13,920 bases of DNA from an uncultured Oscillibacter sp. (lineage in GTDB: Bacteria; Bacillota; Clostridia; Oscillospirales; Oscillospiraceae), in NCBI GenBank assembly GCA_946183715.1, contig CAMHDB010000017.1, forward strand, positions 1-13,920. The letters are read 5' to 3'. Below the pieces are notes generated by a model. The model was not told where the DNA came from and did not search any database. It worked only from the letters and a program-made list of their open reading frames with translations. Each line of letters begins with the position of its first letter. Position 1 is the stretch's first letter. Shown here in pieces: positions 12,790 to 13,920 of this stretch. A program made the position numbers and the translations under genes.

Positions 12790-13920
12790 TTATCCGTAGA
12801 CGCACAGCGGGGCGTAGGCGCTGTCGAGGAGCGCGACGCGCGTCGTAGTCGCGGCGGTCAGCGGGAAGGACACGCTTCCGGCGTCGGCCTGTACGGCCCG
12901 CATCGCGGCTGAGAGGAACTGCCCGTCCGCGCCGAAATACATGACGGCGACGGTCACGGGGGCGGGGTTCGTCAGTGTCACCCTGTACTCGTTGCCGTCG
13001 GGCGCGCCGGAGACCGTGTAGGCCGGGGCGGGCGCGCCGCCGACGGTGACGCCTACCGACACCGACTTGTCAAAGGCGGTGGCGGTCAGGGTCGTACTTC
13101 CCGCCGCCGCTCCGGAGACTTCCTGCCCGGCAACCGTACAGACGCTGTCATCTCCGCTCGTCCAGACGGGCTCCACGCCCACGACTGTCTCGCGGTCTCG
13201 CGGCCACACGTCAGAGAGTTTCAGCGATACGTTTACACTCGGGAGCGCGGCGTGGCCTCCCGCCGCCACTTCGATACGCTCCGGGGTGGCGGTCAGGTCT
13301 CCTAGGCTTTGAATCTGCGCGGGGGCTACGCTGACTGTCACGGTTTGTTCCGCGTCCAAAGCCTCCGTTTGCGCCGTGCTGTCCGTGTAGTAGCTGAACT
13401 CCTGCACCCAGAAGTGGACGCCGTCGAGCACGGCGTGTCCGACGCCGACGGTCTGGAAGCGCGTCGAGAGCATATTCCGGCGGTGTCCCTGTCCGGCATA
13501 GTTCTTGTCGTCCTCGCGCCAGAGCGTAAAGGCCGCGTTCGCCGTGGCGGTTCCGGCGGCGATATTTTCGCCCCAGCTCCGCGTGCCGTCGGAGGCCAGC
13601 GCGGTGAAACAGCGCGTGCTATCGGGGCGCGTATGGGAGAAGCTCAGCGCGATTTCCGCCGCCCTCTGCATGGCGATTTCCTCGAGGGCGTAGCTGTAGG
13701 CGAGCGGCTCCCCCCGGGAGTCTACGGTCGCGGTATCGGTCTCGTTCCAGTAGAACGCCTCGTCCCCGGTACGGAACGCGTTTATCATGTCAAGCATACT
13801 GCGGGCGGCGGTCTGTCCGAACGTCGGCGAGAGGGTAATATTATTGGTGTCGGTGCCCTCGGCGCGCGTCGGCGCGGGCCACAGCGTCACGATTAGGCAC
13901 GCCGCCGCAAGGACGCTCAG
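12790..13920 (-). CDS. Secreted CAP/SCP-domain protein with Ig-like C-terminal region (5' partial)
   Basis: At least 376 codons lie in the window and the frame continues past the right edge. The first visible residues, LSVLAAACLIVTLWPAPTRA, are the hydrophobic core and cleavage region of a signal peptide. The true start is therefore probably just outside, and the GTG at 13888-13890 inside the hydrophobic core is not a credible start. The CAP domain follows, with SHTRPD, SWGENIAAG and GHRRNMLS supplying the conserved cysteine-rich-secretory-family histidines and glutamate. After it come an Ig-like (Big_2-type) module with VEVAAGG-like strands and an AAGSTTLTATA segment, and a C-terminal beta-rich stretch ending LCVYG. 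Bacterial CAP proteins are common secreted proteins of largely unknown function. No cell-wall anchor is seen at the C-terminus. Confidence is high for the domain and low for the role. Confidence 0.87.
   Translation of the reverse strand: MSVLAAACLIVTLWPAPTRAEGTDTNNITLSPTFGQTAARSMLDMINAFRTGDEAFYWNETDTATVDSRGEPLAYSYALEEIAMQRAAEIALSFSHTRPDSTRCFTALASDGTRSWGENIAAGTATANAAFTLWREDDKNYAGQGHRRNMLSTRFQTVGVGHAVLDGVHFWVQEFSYYTDSTAQTEALDAEQTVTVSVAPAQIQSLGDLTATPERIEVAAGGHAALPSVNVSLKLSDVWPRDRETVVGVEPVWTSGDDSVCTVAGQEVSGAAAGSTTLTATAFDKSVSVGVTVGGAPAPAYTVSGAPDGNEYRVTLTNPAPVTVAVMYFGADGQFLSAAMRAVQADAGSVSFPLTAATTTRVALLDSAYAPLCVYG

Noticed and set aside
1..13920. Mobile element, CRISPR array, prophage or defence island
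   Set aside because: No transposase, integrase, direct-repeat array, terminal inverted repeats or nuclease/methylase genes were seen. Gene content and operon structure look like core chromosome.

Overview
The window looks like a chromosomal segment of a GC-rich, low-G+C-lineage anaerobe: a clostridial Firmicute, most probably Oscillospiraceae-like. The evidence is AGGAGG-type ribosome binding sites before almost every gene, a LysM plus GH18 protein of the spore-cortex-lysin type, a SpoVK/CbbX-type AAA+ ATPase, the NusG-domain-II plus heptaprenyl-diphosphate-synthase-component-I-like pair, and clostridial-style citrate synthase and PheS/PheT. The family assignment is inference. No rRNA, tRNA, CRISPR, insertion sequence, integrase or phage gene is visible, so this is mostly ordinary core sequence with a few odd points.

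Layout. Positions 1-2379 (minus strand) hold a zinc-ribbon/YARHG membrane protein, an AGCS-family sodium:alanine symporter and the first 47 codons of a probable PAP2 phosphatase. The only plus-strand gene, a LysM-LysM-GH18 protein (2448-3722), diverges from the YARHG gene. It converges on a four-gene minus-strand operon (6347 down to 3757): NusG domain II protein, Gx transporter/HepS-like membrane protein, RipA-family membrane protein, SpoVK-like AAA+ ATPase. These four are 9-13 bases apart behind one good promoter. Upstream of it is monocistronic citrate synthase (6447-7817) with its own promoter and terminator. Next comes a polysaccharide deacetylase-pheS-pheT operon (12591 down to 8007), again with its own promoter and terminator. 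The right edge is a secreted CAP-domain protein whose 5' end lies outside the window.

How the genes relate. Citrate synthase and Phe-tRNA synthetase are housekeeping. The deacetylase, GH18 enzyme and PAP2 phosphatase suggest envelope or peptidoglycan work. The symporter imports amino acids. The RipA-like/AAA+ pair, attached to a conserved NusG-II/HepS pair, is the least understood part.

The most striking signals are global or structural. A complete manual scan found no GATC in 13,920 bases, where about 48 are expected from composition. PheT is about 900 residues because of a roughly 100-residue insertion after its tRNA-binding fold. The RipA-family gene is markedly more AT-rich than its neighbours. 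Three strong terminators share a CTCCCC/GGGGAG stem core. I do not see a convincing new multi-gene defence or biosynthetic system.
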